Source: Microbacterium maritypicum (GTDB lineage Bacteria > Actinomycetota > Actinomycetes > Actinomycetales > Microbacteriaceae). From it: DNA of 64,000 nt. The notes below the pieces were generated by a model that was given only the letters and a program-made list of their open reading frames with translations, made no database searches and was not told where the DNA came from. Location of the stretch: the NCBI RefSeq assembly GCF_008868125.1, contig NZ_WAAQ01000002.1, forward strand, positions 930,001 to 994,000, written 5' to 3'. Shown here one piece after another: positions 28,355-34,904 of this stretch; position 1 is the stretch's first letter; every line of letters begins with the position of its first letter. The position numbers were made by a program, and so were the translations under genes.

Positions 28355-28908
28355 GCGGTATCCGTATCCAGTGTCAGAACGGCCGCACCGTCGCCGCCGT
28401 CGAGATCTCCTCCGCCGGCGCTCGCCGCATCCGCATCGAGCAACTGAGCATTCCCCAGGCCGAGCCCCTCAGTCGACGCCCCGAGCCCGCTGGGCTCCCG
28501 CACGTGCTCGACCTCGACGAGCTCGCCGATTCGACGCTCCACACGCTCCCGGTCGCCTGCGGATGCGGCCGGCGCTCAGTTGCCCTGGACACCCGCGACC
28601 TGCGTCAGCGCCTCGACGCGGGCGAGCGGCGCATCACCCTGCGTCACGGTGCCAGCACCCGCACCCGCCCCGCACCCGTGTTCTGCGAGGGGGGCTTCAG
28701 TGTCGCCGGTCTTCACCGCGTCGGACCGGCTCTCCACGTGGCCTACCTCGAGAACGGCTTCCAGCAAGACGTTCCCCTCGCCGCCCTCGACGAAGCACCG
28801 ACGGTCCCATGCCGGTGCGGGCGAACAGTCATCCTCGACCCGCGAGTCCTACCGAACGCGCTCGACGCCGACACGCTGCTCCGATTGCCCCACGTCGTGG
28901 GTCGGTGA
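28351..28908 (+). CDS. Element protein with two CxCG zinc-type motifs
   Basis: 185 residues, ATGA overlap with the integrase gene. No family recognised. Two similar modules are visible: LPVACGCGRRSVALDTRDLRQ near the middle and TVPCRCGRTVILDPRVLPN near the end, each with CxCG followed by a short strand and an aspartate-rich turn. This looks like a duplicated metal-binding or DNA-reading unit. Co-translation with the integrase makes a recombination directionality role conceivable, but that is a guess. Confidence 0.7.
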   Translation: MSGIRIQCQNGRTVAAVEISSAGARRIRIEQLSIPQAEPLSRRPEPAGLPHVLDLDELADSTLHTLPVACGCGRRSVALDTRDLRQRLDAGERRITLRHGASTRTRPAPVFCEGGFSVAGLHRVGPALHVAYLENGFQQDVPLAALDEAPTVPCRCGRTVILDPRVLPNALDADTLLRLPHVVGR

Positions 28909-28974
28909 CACTGCGTCTGGCGTCTTGGGCCCTCGCGACGTGTCTCGTCGTGGCCATTCTCCTCGGGGGAGTGG

Positions 28975-29169
28975 CTACGCGCCCCGGAGCACGTCGTCGA
29001 GTTCGCCGCTCAGCGAGCGGATCTGATTCATCAGCGTGAACGCTCGTTGCATGGTGTCGTCGTCGAGGTCGCGCCCCGTCTCCTCACGCACCTGCTGGCG
29101 GGTCCACCGGAACCGCTCGTCAAGGACTACGCCTACCTCGTTCGCGAGGGGATATTCGGGATCGTTCAT
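28975..29169 (-). CDS. Small minus-strand element protein
   Basis: 64 residues (MNDPEYPLANEVGVVLDERF...). No recognised family. It is charged and helical, with RWTRQQVREETGRDLDDDT in the middle. ATG 29169 is chosen because TATGGT ends 6 nt upstream on the minus strand; the frame is open further upstream without family support. Being the lone early gene against the main direction, it sits where phage repressors usually are, but no clear helix-turn-helix is visible. Confidence 0.6.
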   Translation of the reverse strand: MNDPEYPLANEVGVVLDERFRWTRQQVREETGRDLDDDTMQRAFTLMNQIRSLSGELDDVLRGA

Positions 29170-29314
29170 GGCAGGACCATAACCCGCCGTCAACTCCCCG
29201 CGGTGTTGCCACGCCCTCGCTCCGAGAGGTAGCATCCAGGGGCCTTGCCTGTTCCTGGCTGAACCCGCTCCGCATTGGGCATCGGACGACATACCTCACC
29301 GGAGGCACGTCGTC

Positions 29315-29545
29315 ATGCCCACCCTCTCAACGCGATCCCGCGCACTCCGCGCCCGACTCGCACAAGCCACCCGCCAGAACACCGACCCCGCTGCGCTCGC
29401 CGCGGTTCGCCAGGAGTTCTACGCCTCGACCGTCGTCGATCACCTTTCAAGCAAGCTGGCCGAAGCCCCAGTGCTCACTCGCGCCCAGTATGACGAGCTC
29501 CACGCCGTCATCCGACGCCACCAGCTGACCGGCGGCCACCGATGA
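29315..29545 (+). CDS. Small hypothetical element protein
   Basis: 76 residues, helical and arginine rich (RSRALRARLAQATRQNTD). GGAGG lies about 12 nt before the ATG. Its stop codon overlaps the next start as ATGA. It opens the coupled run of genes 29315-30904. Function unknown. Confidence 0.65.
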   Translation: MPTLSTRSRALRARLAQATRQNTDPAALAAVRQEFYASTVVDHLSSKLAEAPVLTRAQYDELHAVIRRHQLTGGHR

Positions 29546-29775
29546 GCCCCGCCGACCGCGCCGCGCACATCGACGGCATCGTCGCCACCGCGCCACCACT
29601 CAGCCCTGGCCAGGCCAGCACCATCCGATCAGCCATGGGTACTCGCTCCCCGGAACGACGGAACGCCCCCGGTAGCAACCGGGAGCGTTCCGCACCTCGA
29701 GGCGAATGGAGTCCGCCGCCCATCACGATAGCGGCCACCACCGACACTCCCAGCGCGTCCAGGCGAGCCCGATGA
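29542..29775 (+). CDS. Small hypothetical element protein
   Basis: 77 residues, coupled by ATGA overlaps on both sides. The first ~32 residues (MSPADRAAHIDGIVATAPPL) look structured; the rest is Ser/Pro/Arg rich and may be disordered. No family recognised. The two-sided overlap is the main support for it being translated. Confidence 0.5.
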   Translation: MSPADRAAHIDGIVATAPPLSPGQASTIRSAMGTRSPERRNAPGSNRERSAPRGEWSPPPITIAATTDTPSASRRAR

Positions 29776-30608
29776 GCGGGGACACCCCAGGCGGCGTCCC
29801 CGCCGAGCTCGTCACCGCGAATGACTTCGTGCAAGTGCGGCTCGCGCTCCTGCGCTACCTCGGAGGCGCACTCGAAGCAATCCTGTTCACCCGCATCGTG
29901 TGGCGCACCCGCGCCGAGGACCGCTCCTGGATCGAGCACGATGGACGCCGGTGGTGGACCGTCACCCTGTCCGACCTCGCCCTCGAAACCGGCCACTCCG
30001 AGGGACAGGTCCGTCGCGCGCTCGACGCCCTCGTGACCCGCACCGCGGTGCGTCGCCACCAGCTACGAGAGAACGGCCCCTACGACCGCCGCTACTCGTA
30101 CACCCCCGTAATCTCCGATGTGTCGAATACAACAGATCGAGCTGCTGAAAACGACGCCTCACAAGTGTCGAATTCGACAGATGTTCCTCTATTGATAGAG
30201 GGAGAGAACCCCCCTACCCCCCACGACAAGGCTCGCCCTCACGAGGACTCGCCATGGGCGGGGGAGGAGTGCGATGTTCGACGCAATCCCCGAGGGCCGC
30301 ACGAGCTCGACGGCGACGCCCTCGCCTGCCTCCACTGCCACGCTCGTAACCCCAACATCACCGCGGCAGAACGCGACACGATCAGCGCTCGTCGCAAGCT
30401 GACTGCTCTCCGCCGCGACCGAGCGCTGCCAATCGAGCTCGACGAGCTCATGCAGCACGCCGCCCGCCTCGGCGACGGCGACCTCCTCGCCGGCTACCAG
30501 ATCGTCGAGCGCGTCACCGAGCGCACGCTCGACGGCACGACCGATCCCGCCGCTGCCCTCCGAGCCCGTCTCCGACCCACCCGCGCTCGCCGCGTCCAAG
30601 CCGCATGA
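29772..30608 (+). CDS. Winged-helix replication-initiator-like protein
   Basis: 278 residues from ATG 29772. Residues ~15-120 look like the N-terminal winged helix of phage replisome organisers: RLALLRYLGGALEAILFTRI, a WWTVTLSDLALETGHSEGQV helix pair, then RRALDALVTRTAVRR. The middle (about 115-165) is polar and low in structure, and its DNA is AT-richer, with repeats and palindromes. The C-terminal part has a CLHCH pair and a helical region. I infer a replication or DNA-binding role from this layout; the family is not certain. Confidence 0.65.
   Translation: MSGDTPGGVPAELVTANDFVQVRLALLRYLGGALEAILFTRIVWRTRAEDRSWIEHDGRRWWTVTLSDLALETGHSEGQVRRALDALVTRTAVRRHQLRENGPYDRRYSYTPVISDVSNTTDRAAENDASQVSNSTDVPLLIEGENPPTPHDKARPHEDSPWAGEECDVRRNPRGPHELDGDALACLHCHARNPNITAAERDTISARRKLTALRRDRALPIELDELMQHAARLGDGDLLAGYQIVERVTERTLDGTTDPAAALRARLRPTRARRVQAA
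30121..30201 (+). repeat. Repeats and palindromes within the replication-like gene (candidate origin)
   Basis: Two direct copies, TGTCGAATACAACAGAT (30121-30137) and TGTCGAATTCGACAGAT (30166-30182), start 45 bp apart. The second contains the perfect palindrome TGTCGAATTCGACA. A further palindrome, CCTCTATTGATAGAGG, lies at 30186-30201. The region is AT-richer than its surroundings. Origins embedded in initiator genes have this form in lambdoid phages. Confidence 0.5.
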
Positions 30609-30904
30609 GCGTCGAAACGCCGCCCACGAGGCCCGACCGACGGTCGCTGCGCCACCTCGACGCCGCGGTACTCACGCTCGACCGGATGCTCGCAACACCG
30701 CGAGACGCCGCTCTCCGAGGCCCCGTCGTGCTCGACGCGATCTCCATTGCTCGAGGTCTCCGGCCGAGCGTCCAGAACCGCCAGTACGCCGACACGTGGC
30801 TGCGCGAGCTCCTCGCCGAGCACCGCGCGCTGCTGGCCGCGGCCGTCGAGCAGGACCACGCCGCTGTACGTGCGACCGCCCGAGAGGAGCGACGCGATGC
30901 ATGA
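30605..30904 (+). CDS. Small helical element protein
   Basis: 99 residues, ATGA overlap with the replication-like gene. Mostly helical (LRELLAEHRALLAAAVEQDH). No family recognised. It overlaps the start of the zinc-type protein at 30897 by 8 nt, so translation is probably coupled through the whole run. Confidence 0.65.
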   Translation: MSVETPPTRPDRRSLRHLDAAVLTLDRMLATPRDAALRGPVVLDAISIARGLRPSVQNRQYADTWLRELLAEHRALLAAAVEQDHAAVRATAREERRDA

Positions 30905-31088
30905 GCCTCGCTGCGAGGAGCATGTTGGCGAGCCGTACCCGCGTCGCTGCGTCGACTGCGACCGCGCTGCGGCCGAGGTCGCACCTACCCGTCGCGCCGA
31001 CCAGGTGCGCGCATGCGACCGGCACATCCGACTGCTGCCATGCCCGGAGTGCGCGGGGACGGCGCTCAGCGGCCCTGTGGCGCGATGA
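30897..31088 (+). CDS. Small cysteine-rich zinc-type protein
   Basis: 63 residues. Cysteines occur as RCEEH, RRCVDCD, RACDRH and LPCPECAG, enough for one or two zinc sites. AGGAG precedes the ATG at good spacing. Small zinc proteins of this kind are common in actinophage early regions. No specific function. Confidence 0.6.
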   Translation: MHEPRCEEHVGEPYPRRCVDCDRAAAEVAPTRRADQVRACDRHIRLLPCPECAGTALSGPVAR

Positions 31089-31301
31089 GACGCCTCAGCC
31101 GGGGCCGCGCCGCCCGCTGCCCGTTCAGGTCGCTACGCGTGCCGGTACGGGTGCGGGCGGTGCTCTCGGGGGAAGGGGAGTCAGAATCCTGCCCCACTAT
31201 CCGGCGAAGAGCGGCTCGGTTAGCTGCGCGCACGAAATCTCAGAATGCAGACCCCCCTTTCCCGACCCCGATTCCCCAGAAAATCAAGGAAGGCGTACAG
31301 C
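31089..31301. other. 213-bp stretch of uncertain content in the element
   Basis: An ATGA-coupled frame from 31085 is open to 31435, but codon quality falls off after about 31180 and it overlaps the better-supported gene at 31302. I see no recognisable protein in any frame. Confidence 0.3.
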
Positions 31302-31625
31302 GTGACTACACACCCCACCCCGAAATCGAGCGATCGGGCTGTCGAAAATCGGCGACTCGGTGCGAGCGTCCCGGAGCCGTATGGGCTGATCCCGGAAAGG
31401 TCCGAGCTCGTCGAGCTCGCGCTCGACGCCGTTGACGACCCGTCCGTCATCTTCGACGTGCTCGACGGCCTCGACGTGTCGCAGATGCGCGCCCTCGTCG
31501 TGCGGCTTACGCAGGTCATCGGTCTGGTCGCGATCGCACCCACCGGCGTGGACCCAGTGTGGTTCGTCGCGCGCGCGCAGTTGGCCACCGGGACTCCGGT
31601 CGATCCCGCGGGCGGTGCGGCGTGA
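31302..31625 (+). CDS. Small element protein, paralogue of the next gene
   Basis: 107 residues from GTG 31302, with AAGGAAGG upstream. Its helical core (ALDAVDDPSVIFDVLDGLDV...VDPVWFVARAQLA) lines up with that of the next protein, sharing AL-DDP-LDV-P-W-A spacing. The two genes overlap as GTGA. No known family. Confidence 0.65.
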   Translation: MTTHPTPKSSDRAVENRRLGASVPEPYGLIPERSELVELALDAVDDPSVIFDVLDGLDVSQMRALVVRLTQVIGLVAIAPTGVDPVWFVARAQLATGTPVDPAGGAA

Positions 31626-31864
31626 CCGGCGAGACTCCGTCCAGCGTCCCGCCGGCCACCGGCGACGTCGCCGCCTGGGCTCTCGCCTGGCGTCGCGATG
31701 ACCCGGCCCTCGCGCGGATGATCGCGGACCTCGACGTGGACGAGGCGCAGGCGGCGATCGCGTCGCTTCTGGTCGTCCTCGACGCCGCGCTGCGCACGAG
31801 CGCCGGCCACGAACCCGACCAGTGGCTGCGGGCACTCATCCGCGCTGCAGACGCGACGCGTTGA
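31622..31864 (+). CDS. Small element protein, paralogue of the preceding gene
   Basis: 80 residues, GTG start within the previous stop codon. Core ALAWRRDDPALARMIADLDV and EPDQWLRALIRAA match the preceding protein, so the pair probably arose by duplication and may form a heteromer. Function unknown. It is the last gene before the capsid leader. Confidence 0.65.
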   Translation: MTGETPSSVPPATGDVAAWALAWRRDDPALARMIADLDVDEAQAAIASLLVVLDAALRTSAGHEPDQWLRALIRAADATR

Positions 31865-32206
31865 TCCGTCGCGCCGGGATCTCGCTGATGTCCGCGAGCA
31901 GCGCTACACTCGCCAGCACGCAGTAGCGGCCATGGAGAGCACCGGTCCAGCGCGACCACCCGGGCAGCGTCCCGAATCGCTCTCTCCGCCAGCACCGCTG
32001 CACCGGGTCCAGCGTGACCCACCCCTTCGGGGCGACCATCCGTCAGCACACGGCCCGTCAGCCCCTCCCGGTATCACGAGCGACCGCCAGCCCGCGCGCG
32101 GCCCGTCGCCGACCGGAACCGTCCGCCCGCGCACTCCCGCGCCGGCCGACATCTCACCGTCATCGGGCAGCGCTCACCGCGCGCCCTCCCGAAGGGAATC
32201 ACAAGA
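31865..32206. other. 342-bp leader before the capsid gene
   Basis: No confident gene. Two imperfect direct copies are visible: CGCCAGCAC (31911-31919) with CCGGTCCAGCGCGACCACCC (31942-31961), and CGCCAGCAC (31987-31995) with CCGGGTCCAGCGTGACCCAC (from 32003). A small hairpin (CCCC-TTCG-GGGC) lies near 32022-32033. TACACT at 31905-31910 could be a -10. GAAGGGA about 10 nt before 32207 is the capsid ribosome site. This could be a regulatory leader or a DNA-packaging site. Confidence 0.4.
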
Positions 32207-33382
32207 ATGAACCGTGCACAGCTGATCGCCGCGATGAAGGCGATCACCGACCGTGCTCAGGCCGCCAACCGAGACTTCACCGCCGCGGAGCAGGCCGAGC
32301 TCAAAGCCCACATGGATGCCGTGAAGGCCATCGACGGCAGCAAGGCGATCGCCGACGGCGTGGCCGCATTCCTCGGCGACGCAGAGGCCGGCACCCTCGA
32401 CGCAGACGCCGCGCCGGCACCCTCGGCCGCGGGCGTGTCCCGCGGCAAGGCGATCGTCGCGCAGAAGTCGCGCCCCGTGGGCGACTGGTCGGCGGCGTTC
32501 GCCAAGCAGCACCCCGGCGTCGCTGAGGGCAAGGCGTTCACCCTGCCCTCGTCGGCCACGTTCACCGTGCCCGCGCCGACCCCGATCGTCGCCGCCGCGG
32601 CACCGGTCGGCCACGTGCTCGACGCCCTCACCGTGATCGAGCTCGACCGTGGCAACGGCGCGAACTACCTCCGCCAGGCCCAGCGGGAGAACGCCGCCAA
32701 GCCCGTCGCTCCCAAGGCGCTCAAGCCGCTCAAGAACGTTGAGATGGAGCGCGTCGACGCCCCGGCCCGCACGATCGCCGTCGTCCTCGACGGCATCCCG
32801 CGCCAGGACATCGCAGACTACCCCGACCTCACCACCTTCCTCGACTACGAGCTCAAGGCCGACGTGCTCAACGAGCTCGATCACCAGATCCTCCTCGGTG
32901 ACGGCACGGGCGAGAACTTCGAGGGAATCTTCTACACCGACGGCGTGCTCGTGCAGGACTACGCAGTCGATCCCTCCGCCACCATCCGCCGCGCCATGGC
33001 TCGCGTCGAAGCGAAGGGCTACGCCAACACCGCGCTCCTCATCGGCCCCGAGGACTTCGCCGGCGTCGAGCTCGAGCGCGACGGGGCCGGCGGACAGTAC
33101 CGAGGCAACGTCGCTCCCGCCCGCGGGCGCAACGTGTGGGGCGTGCCCACCATCGCGATCCCGACCATGCCCGCCGGCCTCGCCGTCGTCGGCGACCTCC
33201 GCCAGGCGATCCTCTGGATGCGTGAGCAGATGGAGGTCCGCGCAACCGACGTCGCCGGCGAGGACTTCCGTCGCAACCAGTACATGTTCCGCGCCGAGCT
33301 CCGCGCGGCATTCGGCATCCCCGTGCCGCCCGCCCTCTCGCTCATCAAGCTGAACAACACGGTCACGCTCCCCGGCGCCTGA
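32207..33382 (+). CDS. HK97-fold phage major capsid protein
   Basis: 391 residues. Residues 1-60 form a charged helical delta-like domain (AQLIAAMKAITDRAQAANRD), the part that acts as internal scaffold in phages without a separate scaffold protein. An alanine/proline linker follows, then the capsid core with VLDALTVIELDRGNGANYLR, the E-loop-like region, LNELDHQILLGDGTGENFEG, NVWGVPTIAIPTMPAGLAVV and the P-domain end GEDFRRNQYMFRAELRAAF. The delta domain and E-loop argue for a viral capsid rather than an encapsulin. No protease, portal or terminase gene is adjacent. Confidence 0.9.
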   Translation: MNRAQLIAAMKAITDRAQAANRDFTAAEQAELKAHMDAVKAIDGSKAIADGVAAFLGDAEAGTLDADAAPAPSAAGVSRGKAIVAQKSRPVGDWSAAFAKQHPGVAEGKAFTLPSSATFTVPAPTPIVAAAAPVGHVLDALTVIELDRGNGANYLRQAQRENAAKPVAPKALKPLKNVEMERVDAPARTIAVVLDGIPRQDIADYPDLTTFLDYELKADVLNELDHQILLGDGTGENFEGIFYTDGVLVQDYAVDPSATIRRAMARVEAKGYANTALLIGPEDFAGVELERDGAGGQYRGNVAPARGRNVWGVPTIAIPTMPAGLAVVGDLRQAILWMREQMEVRATDVAGEDFRRNQYMFRAELRAAFGIPVPPALSLIKLNNTVTLPGA

Positions 33383-33391
33383 CCTGCCACG

Positions 33392-33432
33392 ACGGCCCCG
33401 GTCTCTCCGCACCCGCGGATGGCCGGGGCCGT
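33392..33432. terminator. Hairpin after the capsid gene
   Basis: ACGGCCCCGG (33392-33401) pairs perfectly with CCGGGGCCGT (33423-33432) across a 21-nt loop, 10 nt after the capsid stop. No T-run, but position and stem strength suggest a terminator between the capsid gene and the convergent small gene. Confidence 0.6.
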
Positions 33433-33446
33433 CGCACGTCGACGCG

Positions 33447-33689
33447 CTACACGTCCTCCACGGCCGCCCACGACGGCTCCGCGCTCGCCGCCGGCACTGC
33501 CTCGCCCTCCGCGATCGAGCACACCCGTCCCGCCCGCACCTCCGCCGAGAGCTCAAGACTCCACCGGTCTCCACTCAGATCGGTCACCAGCACGCCGCGA
33601 GAGCCGTCGTCCCGCGATCGCTCGAGCATGTCGATCACGGCCCCATCGCGCCGCTCCGTGCCCCGCACCACCATCCGGCTGCTGTACAT
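33447..33689 (-). CDS. Small minus-strand element protein
   Basis: 80 residues (MYSSRMVVRGTERRDGAVID...). Likely beta-rich; segments such as RGVLVTDLSGDRWSLELSAE look like strands. GGTGGGAG sits just before ATG 33689. It is convergent with the capsid gene and divergent from the 33788 gene. Unknown function. Confidence 0.5.
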   Translation of the reverse strand: MYSSRMVVRGTERRDGAVIDMLERSRDDGSRGVLVTDLSGDRWSLELSAEVRAGRVCSIAEGEAVPAASAEPSWAAVEDV

Positions 33690-33765
33690 GCTCCCACCGT
33701 CGCACCCACCCCCGACACGGGCGAGGTCGCAGCGAAGTGCGACGCGTCGCGGTGGGGGACGACGG

Positions 33766-33786
33766 CTGCTCAAGTAGATTGAGCAG
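33766..33786. promoter_or_regulatory. Palindromic operator over the promoter of the Ymh-type gene
   Basis: CTGCTCAA-GTAGA-TTGAGCAG is a perfect 8-bp-arm palindrome. It contains the TAGATT hexamer (33775-33780) that lies 7 nt before the GTG start, so a protein bound here would block the promoter. Confidence 0.6.
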
Positions 33787-33787
33787 C

Positions 33788-34501
33788 GTGGACGAACCAT
33801 GGGCGATCGAGCGACTTGAGTACTTCATCCATCTCACGCGCCTGATCAATCCCAACTCGAACAACACCTACGGTCTCCGTGCTCGCCCCGCTGGCGGCCG
33901 CTCCGCCATTCTCGAAGCCATCCACACCACCGAGCAGATCCTCGATCGGGTGCTGCCCCGCTGGCGCTCCGAGATACCCGAAGACACGACCAACCGCTGG
34001 CAGCAGCAACACCAAGCCGCGCAGCGCGCCGTCGTGCAGCTCCGCGATGGCGCTGAGATCGCGGCTCGGCTCGGCGACAACTCTCCCGTACTGAGCGCCA
34101 GCAACCTCCACCCCTGGGTCTGGGAGGGCGCGCGCTCGCTCTGGCAGTCGGGGCACTTCCGGGAGGCCGTGCGCGCCGCATCGGTCAAGGTGAACGCGGA
34201 GACGCAGAACAAGCTCCACCGACGCGACATCTCCGAGACCGATCTCTTCAAGCAGGCTCTCTCCAATGACCCGCCCACAGGCAGCGCTCATCGCCTCCGC
34301 CCCGCCGGCGACGACGGCGGCAGAACGTCCCTCAGCCTGCGTCGCGGGATCATGGCGTTCGCGGAGGGTTGCTATGCCGGCATCCGTAACCCCGCCTCTC
34401 ACGACGAGGGCGATCTGGACGAGCAGGCTGCGCTCGAGCAGCTTGCCGCGTTGAGCGTCCTGGCGCGCTGGGTCGATGAGGCATCTGTCGTAACCCCCTG
34501 A
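33788..34501 (+). CDS. TIGR02391/Ymh-family protein, candidate defence cargo
   Basis: 237 residues from GTG 33788. The C-terminal domain carries the family pattern: NLHPWVWEGARSLWQSGHFR, EAVRAASVKVNAETQNKL, then RRGIMAFAEGCYAGIRNPASH. The N-terminal half is helical and family-specific (LEYFIHLTRLINPNSNN). The family occurs in mobile elements and beside restriction or abortive-infection genes; a precise activity is not known to me. It sits at the attR edge with its own promoter and operator, the usual place for cargo in phage satellites. Longer upstream reading is antisense composition. Confidence 0.75.
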   Translation: MDEPWAIERLEYFIHLTRLINPNSNNTYGLRARPAGGRSAILEAIHTTEQILDRVLPRWRSEIPEDTTNRWQQQHQAAQRAVVQLRDGAEIAARLGDNSPVLSASNLHPWVWEGARSLWQSGHFREAVRAASVKVNAETQNKLHRRDISETDLFKQALSNDPPTGSAHRLRPAGDDGGRTSLSLRRGIMAFAEGCYAGIRNPASHDEGDLDEQAALEQLAALSVLARWVDEASVVTP

Positions 34502-34559
34502 GAGCACTGCCGGGCCTCGCGCGAGCGGGCGCTCCCTGCCGATCACTCCTCCACGCTGT

Positions 34560-34606
34560 AGGGGACTCCTAACTGGGTGTTCATACCGCTCGTCTTCCTG
34601 ATCCTT
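34560..34606 (+). other. attR of the integrated element
   Basis: The element half-site reads CTAACT-GGGTG-TTCATA (34569-34585), then the crossover CC (34586-34587), then host tadC (GCTCGTCTTCCTG). Joined to the attL half-site it makes a symmetric attP. Confidence 0.85.
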
Positions 34607-34669
34607 CCGCTCTCGGTGCTCTTCGCCGTGTATCCGGGACTCTTCATCCTCCGGCTCGGCATCGGCTGA
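34588..34669 (+). pseudogene. tadC: tadC, 3' remnant
   Basis: Encodes the last membrane helix of TadC (LVFLILPLSVLFAVYPGLFI and RLGIG) ending at TGA 34667-34669. With the 5' part it totals 939 nt, 313 codons including stop. In the integrated state it has no start of its own. Confidence 0.9.
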
Positions 34670-34690
34670 CCGCCCGACGAAAGGACCACC

Positions 34691-34903
34691 ATGACCGCAC
34701 GAACACAGGATCACCGGCGACGCCGGTGGCATAACGTCACGACCCGGTTCCGCGCCTTCATCGACGACGAAGCGGGTGACGTTCCCGGATGGGTGCTCGT
34801 CACGTTGATGACCGCGGGCTTGGTGGTGCTGATCTGGGCCGTCGTCGGTCCCGCTCTGACCTCACTGTTCGAGCAGGCGATCCAGAGGGTCTCGGGGCTC
34901 TGA
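34691..34903 (+). CDS. Flp/Tad-type pilin-like small membrane protein
   Basis: 70 residues: a basic, polar N-terminus (RRRRWHNVTTRFRAFIDDEA) and one hydrophobic helix (GWVLVTLMTAGLVVLIWAVV). Size and position between tadC and tadE match the short Tad major pilin of actinobacteria. A glycine (AGD) before the helix could be the prepilin peptidase site, but the glutamate usually found at mature position 5 is not seen. Confidence 0.75.
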   Translation: MTARTQDHRRRRWHNVTTRFRAFIDDEAGDVPGWVLVTLMTAGLVVLIWAVVGPALTSLFEQAIQRVSGL

Positions 34904-34904
34904 C

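Larger units (their letters stand above)
26830..34587 (+). mobile_element. 7.76-kb serine-integrase element with a lone capsid gene (candidate phage satellite)
   Basis: Bounded by attL (CC at 26830-26831) and attR (CC at 34586-34587) inside tadC. It contains a large serine recombinase, about ten small genes, many joined by ATGA or GTGA overlaps, a replication-like winged-helix protein, an HK97-fold capsid protein, a small minus-strand gene, and a TIGR02391-type protein at the far edge. No terminase, portal, maturation protease, tail, lysis or conjugation gene is present. By size and content it is not a complete phage. It resembles, as inference, capsid-carrying satellites, but with far fewer structural genes than the described capsid-forming islands. 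Confidence 0.9.

Noticed and set aside
31085..31435. ATGA-coupled frame after the cysteine-rich element gene
   Set aside because: Codon pattern decays after the first ~30 codons and it overlaps the better-supported gene at 31302.
31932..32210. Open frame ending with an ATGA overlap at the capsid start
   Set aside because: The overlap is suggestive, but the product is almost all Pro/Arg/Ser, and third codon positions are far less GC-rich than in neighbouring genes.
32207..33382. Encapsulin instead of viral capsid
   Set aside because: The N-terminal delta-like helical domain and integrase-element setting favour a phage capsid; no cargo enzyme with a targeting tail is adjacent.
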